A DNA stretch of 47,987 nt. It comes from Clostridia bacterium UC5.1-1D2. GTDB lineage: Bacteria; Bacillota; Clostridia; Lachnospirales; Lachnospiraceae. The notes beneath the pieces are model-generated. The model saw only the letters and a list, made by a program, of their open reading frames with translations. It did not search any database and was not told the DNA's origin. Location: assembly GCA_001304855.1 (NCBI GenBank), contig BBZN01000032.1:1-47987 (forward strand). The letters are read 5' to 3'. Positions 18,883 through 28,341 of the stretch are shown here, one piece after another. The first letter of the stretch is position 1. Every line of letters starts with the position of its first letter. Position numbers and translations under genes: made by a program.

Positions 18883-19716
18883 ATGATTGAATTAGGAAAA
18901 GTACAGGAGCTGGAAATCTTAAGGACAAAGGAATTCGGCGTATACGTAGGCGAGAAGGCAGGGGATGAGGCTTCGGTTCTCCTGCCTAAAAAGCAAGTGC
19001 CTCCGGGCGCCTCAATTGGAGATAAGGTGACCGTATTTATCTACAAGGACTCCTCCGACCGCCTCATAGCCACCACGGGCACTCCTAAGCTTCAGGTAGG
19101 CGAGACGGCCCTGCTGGAGGTGAAGGATGTGGCCAAAATCGGGGCGTTTCTGGATATGGGGCTGGAGAAGGATTTGCTGCTTCCCTTCAAGGAACAGACT
19201 CATCCTGTGAAAAAGGGAGAGCGCTGTCTGGTTACTCTCTATGTGGACAAGAGCAGCCGCCTGGCCGCCACCATGCGGGTTTATTCCCACATGAGCAATG
19301 AGTCGCCCTATAAGGCGGAGGACTGGGTAACTGGAACGATCTATGAGATCAATGATAACATCGGCGCATTTGTTGCGGTAGACCACAAGTATTACGGTCT
19401 GATTCCAAAGCGTGAGCTCTACGGCAAGTTCCGGGAGGGGGACACGGTTCAGGCCCGGGTCACAAGAGTCAGGGAGGACGGAAAGCTGGATCTGTGCGTC
19501 CGGGAGCGGGCGCATGTGCAGATGGGAACGGACGCTGACATGGTTATGAAGGTCATCGATGAGTTTGACGGCGTTCTTCCCTTCAACGACAGGGCAAACC
19601 CGGAGGTTATCACCCGTGAATTCAAGATGAGCAAAAATGCGTTTAAGAGGGCCGTAGGCCGTCTTTTAAAAGAAGGTAAAATCCGGATTACAGAGAAAAC
19701 CATTGAAAAAATATAA
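18883..19716 (+). CDS. cvfB: S1-domain RNA-binding regulator, CvfB/YitL family
   Basis: A 277-residue, apparently intact protein. It has an N-terminal S1-like domain (IELGKVQELEILRTKEFGVY), two further S1 folds (A-K-I-G-A-F-L-D-M-G-L-E-K-D-L-L-L-P and I-G-A-F-V-A-V-D-H-K-Y-Y-G-L-I-P) and a C-terminal winged helix (T-R-E-F-K-M-S-K-N-A-F-K-R-A-V-G-R-L). This is the CvfB architecture; CvfB binds RNA and affects virulence factor expression in Staphylococcus. The frame is open further upstream, but ATG 18883 is preferred because of AGAGGGAG just before it and the conserved start of the first domain. Confidence 0.9.
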   Translation: MIELGKVQELEILRTKEFGVYVGEKAGDEASVLLPKKQVPPGASIGDKVTVFIYKDSSDRLIATTGTPKLQVGETALLEVKDVAKIGAFLDMGLEKDLLLPFKEQTHPVKKGERCLVTLYVDKSSRLAATMRVYSHMSNESPYKAEDWVTGTIYEINDNIGAFVAVDHKYYGLIPKRELYGKFREGDTVQARVTRVREDGKLDLCVRERAHVQMGTDADMVMKVIDEFDGVLPFNDRANPEVITREFKMSKNAFKRAVGRLLKEGKIRITEKTIEKI

Positions 19717-19755
19717 TGGATGCAGATGATACATACTGTATGCAGACCAAGGCTC

Positions 19756-19773
19756 AGAGCGTGCTTGAAAATT
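19756..19773 (+). repeat. Dispersed AGAGCGTG motif copy
   Basis: AGAGCGTGCTTGAAAATT lies between cvfB and yitT. It resembles the sites at 15942, 44305, 44411 and 45288, the last two on the other strand. Confidence 0.45.
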
Positions 19774-19795
19774 CGGCCGGGCCTTAAACAGTATC

Positions 19796-19830
19796 AAAAG
19801 GGCAGTCCCATGTATGGAGGCTGTCCTTTT
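19796..19830 (+). terminator. Terminator after cvfB
   Basis: AAAAGGGCAG pairs with CTGTCCTTTT around a short loop. The stem is nearly perfect and ends in four Ts. Confidence 0.7.
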
Positions 19831-19887
19831 GCGGTATAATCCACATAGGCAGTAAACGGTGCGGATAAGGCAGGAAGGAGCAGGTAT

Positions 19888-20723
19888 ATGATAAAGAGAA
19901 CCCCCATTGTGGAATACGGCTGTATTCTGGCAGGCACGCTTCTGATCGGAATTGCAATCAAAAATATATACGACCCGGTAAGTATGGTAACAGGCGGAGT
20001 CTCAGGTATTGCCATTATCATAAAAGAACTCTGGGGCGTTCCTCTGTGGCTAACCAACACCCTATTGAATATTCCGCTGTTTACGGCAGCCGTGTTTGTG
20101 ATGGGCTGGAAATTTATCAAGCGTACCCTCTTTGCCACAGTGATGCTGTCCGTGTCCCTGTATGTGCTGCCGGAAGCCTCATTTTTAGGGCAGGATCTTC
20201 TTCTGGCTGCTCTGTTCGGAGGGATATTAAGCGGCGCGGGCATGGCTGGTGCTTTTAGCCAACTGCACCACAGGCGGCACAGATATGCTGGCTGCCTGAT
20301 ACAGAAGAAGTATAAGTATTATACCCTGGCCCAGATTATACAGGTTCTGGACGGCCTGATTGTGCTGGCAGGGGCTTCCGTGTTCGGCATTCCCATCGCT
20401 CTCTATGCGCTGATCGCCATTTTTTGCGTCGCAAAGGTTACGGACGGCATCATTGAGGGGCTTAAGTTTTCCAAGCAGGCCTATATCATCTCCGATCATT
20501 TTCAGGAGATAGCAGACGCCATTATGGAGCGGATGGGCAGAGGCGTTACCAGCCTGGAGGCCAGAGGCATGTACTCCAACCAGGAGAAAAAATGCTGTTC
20601 TGCGTGGTTTCCAGAAAGGAAATCGTGACTTTGAGGGAGATCGTGTCTGAGTTTGACAGAGACGCCTTTGTGATTGTAAGCGACGCCAGAGAGGTTTTTG
20701 GGGAAGGTTTTATCGAACATTAG
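19888..20723 (+). CDS. YitT family membrane protein (YitT + DUF2179 domains), three frame breaks
   Basis: Membrane protein of unknown function. It has five or six N-terminal helices (beginning CILAGTLLIGIAIKNIY, with VTGGVSGIAII) and a C-terminal cytoplasmic DUF2179 domain. Frame breaks: near 20247 and 20293, which together shift only about 17 residues and hide the expected N-C-T-T-G-G-T-D-M-L-A-A segment, and near 20590 (one A lost from an A run). After the last correction the protein continues L-F-C-V-V-S-R-K-E-I-V and ends at 20721-20723 (279 residues, normal for the family). GGAAGGAG precedes the ATG. Confidence 0.85.
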
Positions 20724-20999
20724 GCGCTCTTCAGGGCAGATTAACATAATTAACAAAATTTTTACGGTAATTATTGGAATACTTTGTGATTTACAGCACT
20801 TTTTTTTTTTCGTATACAAATTAGCTAAATCCTAAAAAAGTATTTTGTTTATTTACAATATGGATTCTGCATATGGTTTCATGTATTATAATAGCAGTTA
20901 CTTAGGGAGGCATTCACTGGAAGGAACCACAGTGAAATGCTGTATTCTATTACATGATCACCATATTGCATATAGCGTATTTTAGGAGGAAAAGACAGG
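20724..20999 (+). promoter_or_regulatory. AT-rich leader region of the MsmK-type ATPase gene
   Basis: This 276-bp gap contains a run of eleven Ts near 20800. A good -10 hexamer TATAAT (20887-20892) has no convincing -35 at 17 bp. A 100-nt leader ends in TTAGGAGG before the start at 21000. I see no gene. A short CACTGG...CCACAGTG dyad near 20918-20937 might matter for the leader RNA. Confidence 0.45.
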
Positions 21000-22111
21000 A
21001 TGGCCAGTTTATCACTGAAGAATGTAACTAAGAAATATCCGAACGGTTTCGTTGCAGTTAAGGACTTCAATCTGGAAATTGAGGATAAGGAATTTATCAT
21101 TTTCGTAGGCCCTTCCGGATGCGGTAAGTCAACCACCCTCCGTATGATAGCAGGCCTGGAGGATATCTCTTCCGGCGAACTCTCCATCGATGATAAAGTT
21201 GTTAATGACGTAGAACCAAAGGACAGAGACATAGCCATGGTGTTCCAGAACTACGCCCTGTATCCCCATATGTCCGTATATGACAACATGGCATTCGGAC
21301 TGAAATTAAGAAAGGTGCCCAAGGAAGAAATTGACCAGAAGGTCCGCAATGCGGCAAAGATTCTTGACCTGGAGCATCTGTTGGACCGTAAGCCGAAGGC
21401 GCTTTCAGGCGGCCAGAGGCAGCGTGTTGCAATGGGACGTGCGATTGTGCGCAGCCCCAAGGTATTCTTGATGGACGAGCCGCTGTCCAACCTGGATGCA
21501 AAGCTGAGAGGCCAGATGCGTGTGGAGATTTCCAAGCTCCACCAGAGGTTGGAAACCACCATTATCTATGTAACTCATGACCAGACAGAGGCCATGACGC
21601 TTGGTACAAGAATCGTAGTTATGAAGGACGGCGTTATCCAGCAGGTGGACACACCTCAGAACCTGTACCACAGGCCATGCAACAAGTTCGTGGCGGGATT
21701 TATCGGAGCTCCCCAGATGAATATGATCGACGCTGTGGTGGGCAAGGACGGCGCAGATGTTACGCTGACCTTCGGAGATCACACCATCGCCCTTCCCGAA
21801 GGCAAGGCAAAGAAGCTGGAGGAAGCCGGTTATGTTGGAAAGACCGTTACTCTGGCATCCGCCCCGAGGATCTTCACGATGAGGAGTCCTTCCTGGCTAT
21901 GTCTCCAAAGAGTGTGTTTGACGCCACCATCCGTGTATATGAGATGCTTGGCTCCGAGGTTCTTCTGTACTTTGACGTAGTGGACGCCAGCTTTACCGCA
22001 AAGGTAAATCCCCGCACTACGGCAAGACCTGGAGACACCATCAAGCTGGCTATGGATTTGGAGAAGATTCACATTTTTGACAAGGAAACGGAACTGGTAA
22101 TATTGAACTGA
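21000..22111 (+). CDS. Carbohydrate ABC importer ATPase, MsmK/UgpC type, one frameshift
   Basis: ATPase with Walker [11 protein letters not shown], signature [14 protein letters not shown], Walker [13 protein letters not shown] and H-loop THDQTEAM, then the regulatory MalK-like C-terminal domain. The frame breaks near 21855 (one G lost in CTGGGCATC). The restored segment reads [10 protein letters not shown], the conserved R-P-E of the C-terminal domain, and total length is 370. It stands alone, without permease or binding-protein genes. That resembles the shared MsmK ATPases of Firmicutes, which energise several separate sugar importers; this role is inferred from family knowledge and context. 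The following gene is a CdaR-type regulator. Confidence 0.9.
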
Positions 22112-22181
22112 TGAGAGGCTGTGTTTTCCTAAAGTATATATGAAATTGTATACTTGTGTTTAGAAAAACTTAGTAAAAAGA

Positions 22182-22215
22182 AAGCAGGAGAGGTTACAAC
22201 TCTCTTGCTTTTTTT
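22182..22215 (+). terminator. Terminator after the MsmK-type gene
   Basis: AAGCAGGAGAG (22182-22192) pairs with CTCTCTTGCTT (22200-22210) with one wobble, then a T run. Confidence 0.85.
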
Positions 22216-22285
22216 GGAATTTTGCATTAAAATATGAAAATAGGGATATTAGTTACTCCGAATACGTTGAAAAGGAGAATATAAA

Positions 22286-23374
22286 ATGATTTCAAATCAG
22301 ATACTTCAGACTACATTGGATGGGTTGAAGGCAATTACCAGAATTGATTTAGGTATTTGTGATACAGAAGGAAAAGTATTGGCTTCCACATTTACAGATG
22401 CAGAGGAATCGGAGAGTTCGATTCTGGTGTTCGTGGATTCCCCGGCCGACAGCCAGGTAATCCAGGGATATCAGTTTTTTAAGGTGTTTGACGAGCACCA
22501 GTTGGAGTACATCCTCCTTGCGAAGGGGGCAAGCGATGATGTCTATATGGTAGGAAAGCTGGCAGCATTCCAGATTCAGAATCTTCTGGTGGCCTACAAG
22601 GAGCGCTTTGATAAGGACAACTTTATTAAAAACCTTCTTTTGGATAACCTGCTGTTAGTGGACATCTATAACAGAGCCAAGAAGCTCCACATTGATACAG
22701 ATGTGAAACGGGTGGTATATATCATCGAAACCCACAATGAGAAGGATGTCAATGCACTGGAGACTGTGAGAAGCCTGTTTGCCGCCAAGACAAAGGACTT
22801 TATCACAGCTGTGGATGAAAAGAATATTATCCTTGTGAAGGAGGTCCGCCAGGGGGAAACCTACGGCGAGCTGGACAAGACTGCCAACACGATTCTGGAT
22901 ATGCTGAACACCGAGGCAATGACAAAGGTACGGGTATCCTACGGAACCATTATCAATGACATTAAAGAAGTTTCACGTTCTTATAAGGAAGCCAAGATGG
23001 CTCTGGACGTAGGCAAGATTTTCTATGCCAGCAAGAACGTGATCGCATACAACAACCTGGGCATTGGACGCCTGATTTATCAGCTGCCCATCCCTCTGTG
23101 CAAGATGTTCATCAGAGAAGTGTTTGACGGCAAGTCTCCGGACGACTTTGATGAGGAGACGCTGACTACCATCAATAAATTTTTCGAGAACAGTCTGAAT
23201 GTATCCGAGACTTCCAGACAGCTGTATATCCACCGCAATACCCTGGTATACCGCCTGGATAAGCTTCAAAAGAGCACAGGTCTGGATCTTCGTATTTTTG
23301 AGGATGCCATTACGTTCAAGATTGCACTGATGGTTGCCAAGTATATGAAGTACATGGAAAGCCTGGACTATTAA
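22286..23374 (+). CDS. CdaR/PucR-type transcriptional regulator
   Basis: An intact 362-residue protein. It has an N-terminal sensory region (ITRIDLGICDTEGKVLAST, CdaR/sugar-diacid-recognition-like), a central GGDEF-like domain (V-R-V-S-Y-G-T-I-I-N-D-I-K-E-V-S-R-S-Y-K-E-A-K-M-A-L) and a C-terminal helix-turn-helix (SLNVSETSRQLYIHRNTLVY) of the HTH_30 class. Members respond to sugar acids, purine breakdown products or unknown metabolites. The effector here cannot be told. AAGGAG lies eight bases before the ATG. It ends 13 bp before ftsE, so read-through into the cell-division genes is possible. Confidence 0.88.
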   Translation: MISNQILQTTLDGLKAITRIDLGICDTEGKVLASTFTDAEESESSILVFVDSPADSQVIQGYQFFKVFDEHQLEYILLAKGASDDVYMVGKLAAFQIQNLLVAYKERFDKDNFIKNLLLDNLLLVDIYNRAKKLHIDTDVKRVVYIIETHNEKDVNALETVRSLFAAKTKDFITAVDEKNIILVKEVRQGETYGELDKTANTILDMLNTEAMTKVRVSYGTIINDIKEVSRSYKEAKMALDVGKIFYASKNVIAYNNLGIGRLIYQLPIPLCKMFIREVFDGKSPDDFDEETLTTINKFFENSLNVSETSRQLYIHRNTLVYRLDKLQKSTGLDLRIFEDAITFKIALMVAKYMKYMESLDY

Positions 23375-23387
23375 ACCGGAGTAACAG

Positions 23388-24090
23388 ATGATAGAGATTA
23401 GCAATGTATATAAGACCTACGAGACAGGCAACAAGGCGGTGCGGGGCATTAACCTCACTGTTGGGGGACGGGGAATTTGTATTCATCGTAGGAAGAAGCG
23501 GTTCCGGCAAAAGCACCCTTATGAAGTTGCTTTTAAAAGAGCTGGAGCCTACAAAGGGCCGTATTATAGTGAATGATATGGACCTGGGAAGAATGCCCAG
23601 AAGGTATATTCCCAAATACCGGAGAAGATTAGGCGTGGTCTTTCAGGATTTCAGACTCCTGAAAGACCGCACTGTGTTTGAGAACGTAGCGTTTGCCCAG
23701 CGGGTAATCGGCGTCCCCTCCCGGATGATCCGGGAGACGGTGCCTGAAATGCTGAGGCTGGTGGGATTGTCCTCCAAGTATAAGGCGTATCCCCAGCAGC
23801 TTTCCGGCGGCGAGCAGCAGAGGGTAGCCATAGCCAGAGCTCTGATCAATAACCCGGAGGTTCTTCTTGCAGACGAGCCCACAGGAAATCTGGACAGCTT
23901 CAACGCTCATGAGATTATGAAGCTGCTGGAGGAGATCAACGGCAGGGGAACCACGGTGATTGTGGTGACACATAGCCAGGAGATGGTGGATGAGATGCAT
24001 AAGCGGGTTATCACCATGGAACGGGGGGAGATTATCAGAGATACAGGCGGACCCATCGGTCTTCCGGAAAGGCGCAGTTTTAAGCGATGA
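23388..24090 (+). CDS. ftsE: Cell-division ATP-binding protein FtsE, one frameshift
   Basis: ATPase of the FtsEX complex, which controls peptidoglycan hydrolases. Walker A is [10 protein letters not shown], the signature [14 protein letters not shown], Walker [13 protein letters not shown], and [19 protein letters not shown] is characteristic of FtsE. The frame breaks near 23466, where a G run is one base too long. This is one of the few insertions in the window. Removing it gives [11 protein letters not shown] and 233 residues. The stop overlaps the ftsX start (ATGA at 24087-24090). Confidence 0.94.
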
Positions 24091-24994
24091 GAATCAGTAC
24101 ATTTTGGTATTGCCTGAAACAGGGCGTAGTGAATATATGCAGAAATATTTTATTTTCGCTGGCTTCTATAGCGACTATTTCTGCGTGTATTTTTTTGTTT
24201 TGTCTTTTTTTGCCCTGGTAGCGAATGTTCAGAATGTGGCAAAGACAGCGGAGACTACAGTGGGAATCACCGTGTTTTTTGAGGAAGATTTACCGGAGGA
24301 AACGCTTTTGGAGACGGGACGGATCATTGGGGGCTGGCCTGAGGTAAAGGAGACGCGGTTTATATCAGCAGCAGAGGCGTGGGAAAACTTTAAACAGAAC
24401 TATTTTGAGGGAATGGAGGAACTGGCGGAAGGGTTTGCAGATGACAATCCTCTGGCTGGTTCCGCCTCCTATGAGATATTTTTAAAAAATATTGAGGATC
24501 AGGAGATGGTGGCAGAGCGTCTCCAGTCTATGGAGGGGGTGCGGAGAGTCCGGTATTCCAGCGCCGTGGTGGCAGGTTTTACCAGCGCCGGAAAAATGCT
24601 GGGCGCACTGTCAGCAGTTATAATCGGCGTGCTGCTGTCGGTTGCGGTGTTCCTCATCAGCAATACTATCTCTGTGGCTGCTGCTTTCAGACGGCGGGAA
24701 AATGAAATTATGCGGTTTATCGGGGCATCAGGCTATATGATCCGGGCTCCTTTTGTTGTGGAAGGCGTGCTGCTGGGCGCCGTCGGAGCCGCGGTTCCTT
24801 TGGCAGGAATGTATTTGCTGTACCAGGAGGCAGTTGTCTATGTGAATGAGAGATACCAGATATTGACGGGAATGTTTCAGCCCATCGCCCTGGATGTGGT
24901 GTTCCCCTATATGGCTGTGGCAGCCGGAATTCTGGGCGTGGGTATCGGATTCTTCGTCAGCTTCTTTACCATTCACCGTCATCTGAAGGTGTAG
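24087..24994 (+). CDS. ftsX: Cell-division permease-like protein FtsX, one frameshift
   Basis: Membrane partner of FtsE. It has an N-terminal cytoplasmic start [20 protein letters not shown], one helix (L-F-S-L-A-S-I-A-T-I-S-A-C-I-F), an extracellular domain (about residues 50-165, with T-V-G-I-T-V-F-F-E-E and Y-E-I-F-L-K-N) and three C-terminal helices of the FtsX/MacB fold. The frame is lost near 24208 in a T run (one T short). Correction gives 302 residues, usual for FtsX. The extracellular domain would engage the M23 hydrolase encoded next. Confidence 0.92.
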
Positions 24995-25007
24995 GAAGGA
25001 GGAGGCC

Positions 25008-26221
25008 GTGAAACGATCAGGAAGATTCAGAACAAGGTTTGCAGCTCTGGCAGGAGGTCTGCTCCTGGGAGGAGGGGCTGTATTTTCCTCCTATGCCACC
25101 AGCGTTGAGATTGAGGACGCCAAGAAACAGGTGTCCGCCCTGGAAGCGGAGAAAAAGAAGGTGGAAGGCGCCTTAAGCCAGCTGGAGAGTTTAAAGGCTG
25201 ACACTGCTGCCTATGTAAAGGCGTTGGATGAAAATCTGGCTGAGCTGGCCGGAGAGCTGGAACAGCTGGAGATACAGATAGGGAGAAGGAGAGCCAGATT
25301 GAAACGGCCCAGGCCCAGCTGGAGGAAGCCAGGGCTGTGGAATCCGGGCAGTATAGCGCTATGAAGCTGCGGATAAAATACATGTACGAGAACGGCGAGA
25401 CCAGTTTTGCGGAGCTGATTATGGATTCAGGAAGCATCTCGGAGCTGCTGAACCGGGCAGAATATGTAAGCCAGATTGCAGAGTATGACAGAAAAAAGCT
25501 TCATGAATACGGAGAGATAAAAGATGAGGTAGCAGCCAAAGAACAGGCTTTAAACCTGGAGCATGACAGCCTTCTGGCCCTTCAGGAGACCACCAGGGCC
25601 AAACAGCAGTCGGTGGAACAGCTGATGTCCTCCAAGCAGGCGGAGCTGAAGGCGGTCCAGACAAAGATAGACAGCGCCCAGAGCGAACTGGATCAGTATG
25701 CGGCAGATATCAAAGCCCAGGAAGATCAGATGAAGCGGATCGAGGCCGAGATGAAGCGGCGGGAGGAGGAAGCAAGGAAAAAGGCCCAGGAAGCAGGAAA
25801 AACGTATACGGTATCAAATTTAGGGAATATTAGTTTTAAGTGGCCCTGTCCTTCCAGCAGCCGTATAACCTCTAATTTTGGCGACAGGGAGTCGCCCACA
25901 GAAGGCGCCTCCTCCAACCACAAGGGGATGGATATCGGGGCGGCCACAGGGGCGGACATTATTGCAGCAGCAGACGGCCAGGTAGTGATCTCTACATACA
26001 GCTATTCGGCTGGAAATTATATTATGATTGACCATGGCGGAGGGGTGAGCACTGTATATATGCACTGTTCCCAGCTGCTGGTCAGCGAGGGAGCAAAGGT
26101 AACCCAGGGACAGGTAATAGCAAAGGTTGGTTCTACCGGTTATTCTACGGGATCCCACCTGCATTTCGGAATCCGTTCAGGGGGAAGCTATGTGAATCCC
26201 AGAAATTATGTAAGCCCGTAA
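25008..26221 (+). CDS. Secreted peptidoglycan DD-metallopeptidase (M23) with coiled coil, one frameshift
   Basis: Cell-wall hydrolase of EnvC/PcsB-like design. It has a signal peptide (FAALAGGLLLGGGAVFSSYA), a long coiled coil (about residues 32-270) and a C-terminal LytM/M23 domain. The zinc motif is H-K-G-M-D-I (HxxxD), and the second histidine pair is in S-H-L-H-F-G. The frame breaks near 25283 (one base lost). Correction continues the coiled coil as Q-I-E-T-A-Q-A-Q-L-E-E-A and gives 404 residues. GTG at 25008 is used with AGGAGGAGG just upstream. Placement behind ftsEX suggests that FtsEX activates it during cell separation. Confidence 0.92.
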
Positions 26222-26294
26222 TATTTGCAGGATGAATTGAGAAAGCCTGTCATATAGTTTAAGATAACAGGAACGGACAGATAGGAGACAGAAG

Positions 26295-27686
26295 TTGGAA
26301 AATCGCGATTTTAATCAACAAGAGAATATGAACCAGGAAATGAATCCCGGCGGACAGCATGTGGACCGCCAGGGCAGCGGAAAGAACCGTTTCTGGAGCG
26401 GAGTGCTGGCAGGCGCCCTTGTTACAGCCTTTGTAGGCTGATCGTAGTGGGAATGTCGGCTGGCATATACCTCTTTGGCATGAGGGTGATGCGCAGTCAG
26501 CCCAGATTCCAGCCGGAGGATGGCGCGGTATCCATTACGGACGGCAGGGAGCAGAGTCAGGGCGGGCTGGATTACGACAAGGTCACCGCAAAGATGACGC
26601 TTATTGAAAATATCGTAGGGCAGACCTTTCTGTACGACGAGGACGCAGAGGCTGTGGAGGACTATATTTACCGGGGGATGATGGCAGGACTGTCCGACCC
26701 TTACTCCGTCTATTACTCAGCTACGGATTACAAGTCAATGATGGACACCACCCAGGGAGAGTACTCCGGTATCGGAGCAATGATAAGCCAGAACAGGACC
26801 ACGGGCCTGTGCACCATTGTAAAGGTGTTTGAGGGTTCACCTGCTCTTGAGGCCGGGATGCAGCCTGGAGATGTGATTTATAAGGTGGAGGACACGCTGG
26901 TGGCCGGAGAAAGTCTGGAGGTGCTTGTAAATAATTTTATCAAAGGCAAGGAAGGGACTCCTGTAAATATCACCGTGTACCGCTCGGACAAAGACGAATA
27001 TGCGGAACTGACCATGAACCGCCGGAAAATCGAAAGTTCCTACCGTAGAACACAGAATGCTGGAGGACAGCATCGGATATATAGCAGTCAGCGAATTTGA
27101 CGCCATCACAGTGAAGCAGTTTCAGGAAGCCGTGGATGAGTTGTCAAACGGCGGCATGAAGGGCCTTATAATTGATTTGAGAAACAATCCGGGGGGACTT
27201 CTGGACGGAGCCGTTAAGATGGTGGATTACCTGCTGCCTGACAATATTACCAGATATGACAAGGGAGACGGAAAGACCCTTATCGTCTATACTGCAGATA
27301 AAAATGAGAAGGGCGATGTGTTTACCGCATCGGACAAACATCAGGTGGATCTTCCCATGGTAATTTTGATTAACGGAGATTCTGCCAGCGCTTCGGAGGT
27401 GTTTACCGGGGCCATGAAGGATTACAACCGGGCCACTGTGGTTGGAACTACCAGCTATGGAAAGGGAATCGTTCAGAACCTGATACCTTTGGGGGACGGT
27501 TCCGCCATTAAGCTGACCACTGCCCATTACTATACTCCAAGCGGATTTGACCTTCACGGAAAAGGAATTGAACCGGATGTGGAAGTGGATTTAAGTGAAG
27601 AACTGAAAACCCAGGCTGTGGTGAAGCCTGAGGAGGATAACCAGATACGGAAGGCGGTTGAGGTTATGAATGGTAAGATAAAGTGA
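26295..27686 (+). CDS. S41 family carboxy-terminal processing peptidase (CtpA-like), two frameshifts
   Basis: Membrane-anchored serine protease. A cytoplasmic tail of about 40 residues precedes one transmembrane helix (G-V-L-A-G-A-L-V-T-A-F-V-G). A PDZ domain follows (YSGIGAMISQ to about residue 220), then the S41 catalytic domain with the nucleophile in GDSASASE and the general-base Lys in SYGKGIVQ, 25 residues apart as in CtpB. Breaks: near 26438 (one C lost in GTAGGCCTG) and near 27035 (net two bases lost). The start is a TTG at 26295 behind AGGAGA. Restored length is 464. It follows ftsEX and the M23 hydrolase, as in several Firmicutes. Confidence 0.9.
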
Positions 27687-27744
27687 TTCCAGGGCGGCGG
27701 GGCCTTGGGGGAGCAGGTGAAAAATAACCGGAGCTTATGGGAAG

Positions 27745-27774
27745 AAGGATACTTTTTGGAGTGTCCTTTTTTTT
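27745..27774 (+). terminator. Terminator after ctpA
   Basis: AAGGATACT (27745-27753) pairs with AGTGTCCTT (27760-27768) with one wobble, followed by eight Ts in total. Confidence 0.85.
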
Positions 27775-27795
27775 GGTCAGGCGCCTTTCTTTAAA

Positions 27796-27942
27796 GGGCG
27801 GGCCTTGTCCTGTTCTGGGAAATGGAGCCGCAGCCTGATGTTCCGGGCGGGCCTTGTCCTGTTCTGGGAAACAGAGCCGCAGCCTGATGTTCCGGGTGAG
27901 TCTTGTCCTGTTCTGGGAAACAGAGCCGCAGCCTGGCGCTCC
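27796..27942. repeat. Three tandem copies of a 49-bp unit
   Basis: Copies start at 27796, 27845 and 27894 and share the core CTTGTCCTGTTCTGGGAAA followed by GAGCCGCAGCCTG. The 49-bp period is not a multiple of three, so each copy shifts frame. The open frames seen across it on the minus strand read the same peptide in rotating frames and are not genes. The copies are contiguous, without unique spacers, so this is not CRISPR. Confidence 0.9.
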
Positions 27943-27995
27943 TGGCGTCCTTGGCGCGGGGCCGGATGCATGAAACAGGGTTTGAATATGAAAAC

Positions 27996-28045
27996 ATAGG
28001 CGCAAAAAGAAAGAACGCACGTTCCTTTTGCGCCTATACTTTTTA
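27996..28045. terminator. Large hairpin, possible bidirectional terminator
   Basis: ATAGGCGCAAAA (27996-28007) pairs with TTTTGCGCCTAT (28026-28037), with partial pairing of the interior (AACG...CGTT). A short T run follows on the plus strand. Confidence 0.7.
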
Positions 28046-28054
28046 TACGGTCTA

Positions 28055-28063
28055 TGTTATAAT
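28055..28063 (+). promoter_or_regulatory. Extended -10 promoter, probably the original uvrB promoter
   Basis: TGTTATAAT is an extended -10 element (TGn then TATAAT), about 90 bp ahead of the vestigial uvrB start codon at 28150. The -35 is weak. Confidence 0.5.
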
Positions 28064-28130
28064 TTTTAAATGAAGCATCATAATTAAAATATGGAAAATA
28101 TGTTTACCGGCATAGGTTGACCGGATCGCC

Positions 28131-28232
28131 AAGGAGGTAAAGATACACGATGGAGTTCAAATTACATTCGGAATGCCAGCCCACCACCGAAGGAAGCCCT
28201 TGTCAAGGGCTTTAAAGAAGGCAACCAGGGGG
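28131..28232 (+). pseudogene. Vestigial duplicate of the uvrB ribosome binding site and first codons
   Basis: This stretch repeats the start of uvrB found at 29316-29433. Shared blocks are CCAAGGAGGTAAA, ATGGAGTTCAA, CAGCCCACC and GGGCTTTAAAGAAGGCAACCA. Between the last two blocks about 20 bp are deleted, and there are scattered substitutions. The copy therefore encodes no working N-terminus. It lies in the same orientation as uvrB, 1.2 kb upstream, with the DUF1848 gene between. Confidence 0.85.
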
Positions 28233-28341
28233 CAGCCCGTTGAAAACCATTTGGACTAGGAGATTTAGGAAGGACTAGAAGAATATGAGCTTTGGAAAGA
28301 ATGTACCAGTGCGCAAATGCTGATAGAATTGAGGGGATAAA
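28233..28341 (+). other. Non-coding junction before the DUF1848 gene
   Basis: No gene is recognised. A short relic frame ends E-E-Y-E-L-W-K-E-C-T-S-A-Q-M-L-I-E-L-R-G at a TAA at 28338-28340, immediately before the DUF1848 start. It may be the tail of a gene carried in with that gene. Confidence 0.35.

Noticed and set aside
27796..27942. Possible CRISPR array
   Set aside because: The 49-bp units are directly adjacent with no unique spacers, and no cas gene is present.
27664..28020. Minus-strand ORF with repeated R-L-C-F-P-E-Q-D-K type peptide
   Set aside because: Created by the 49-bp tandem repeat, which reads the same sequence in different frames; no start signal, and it crosses two hairpins.
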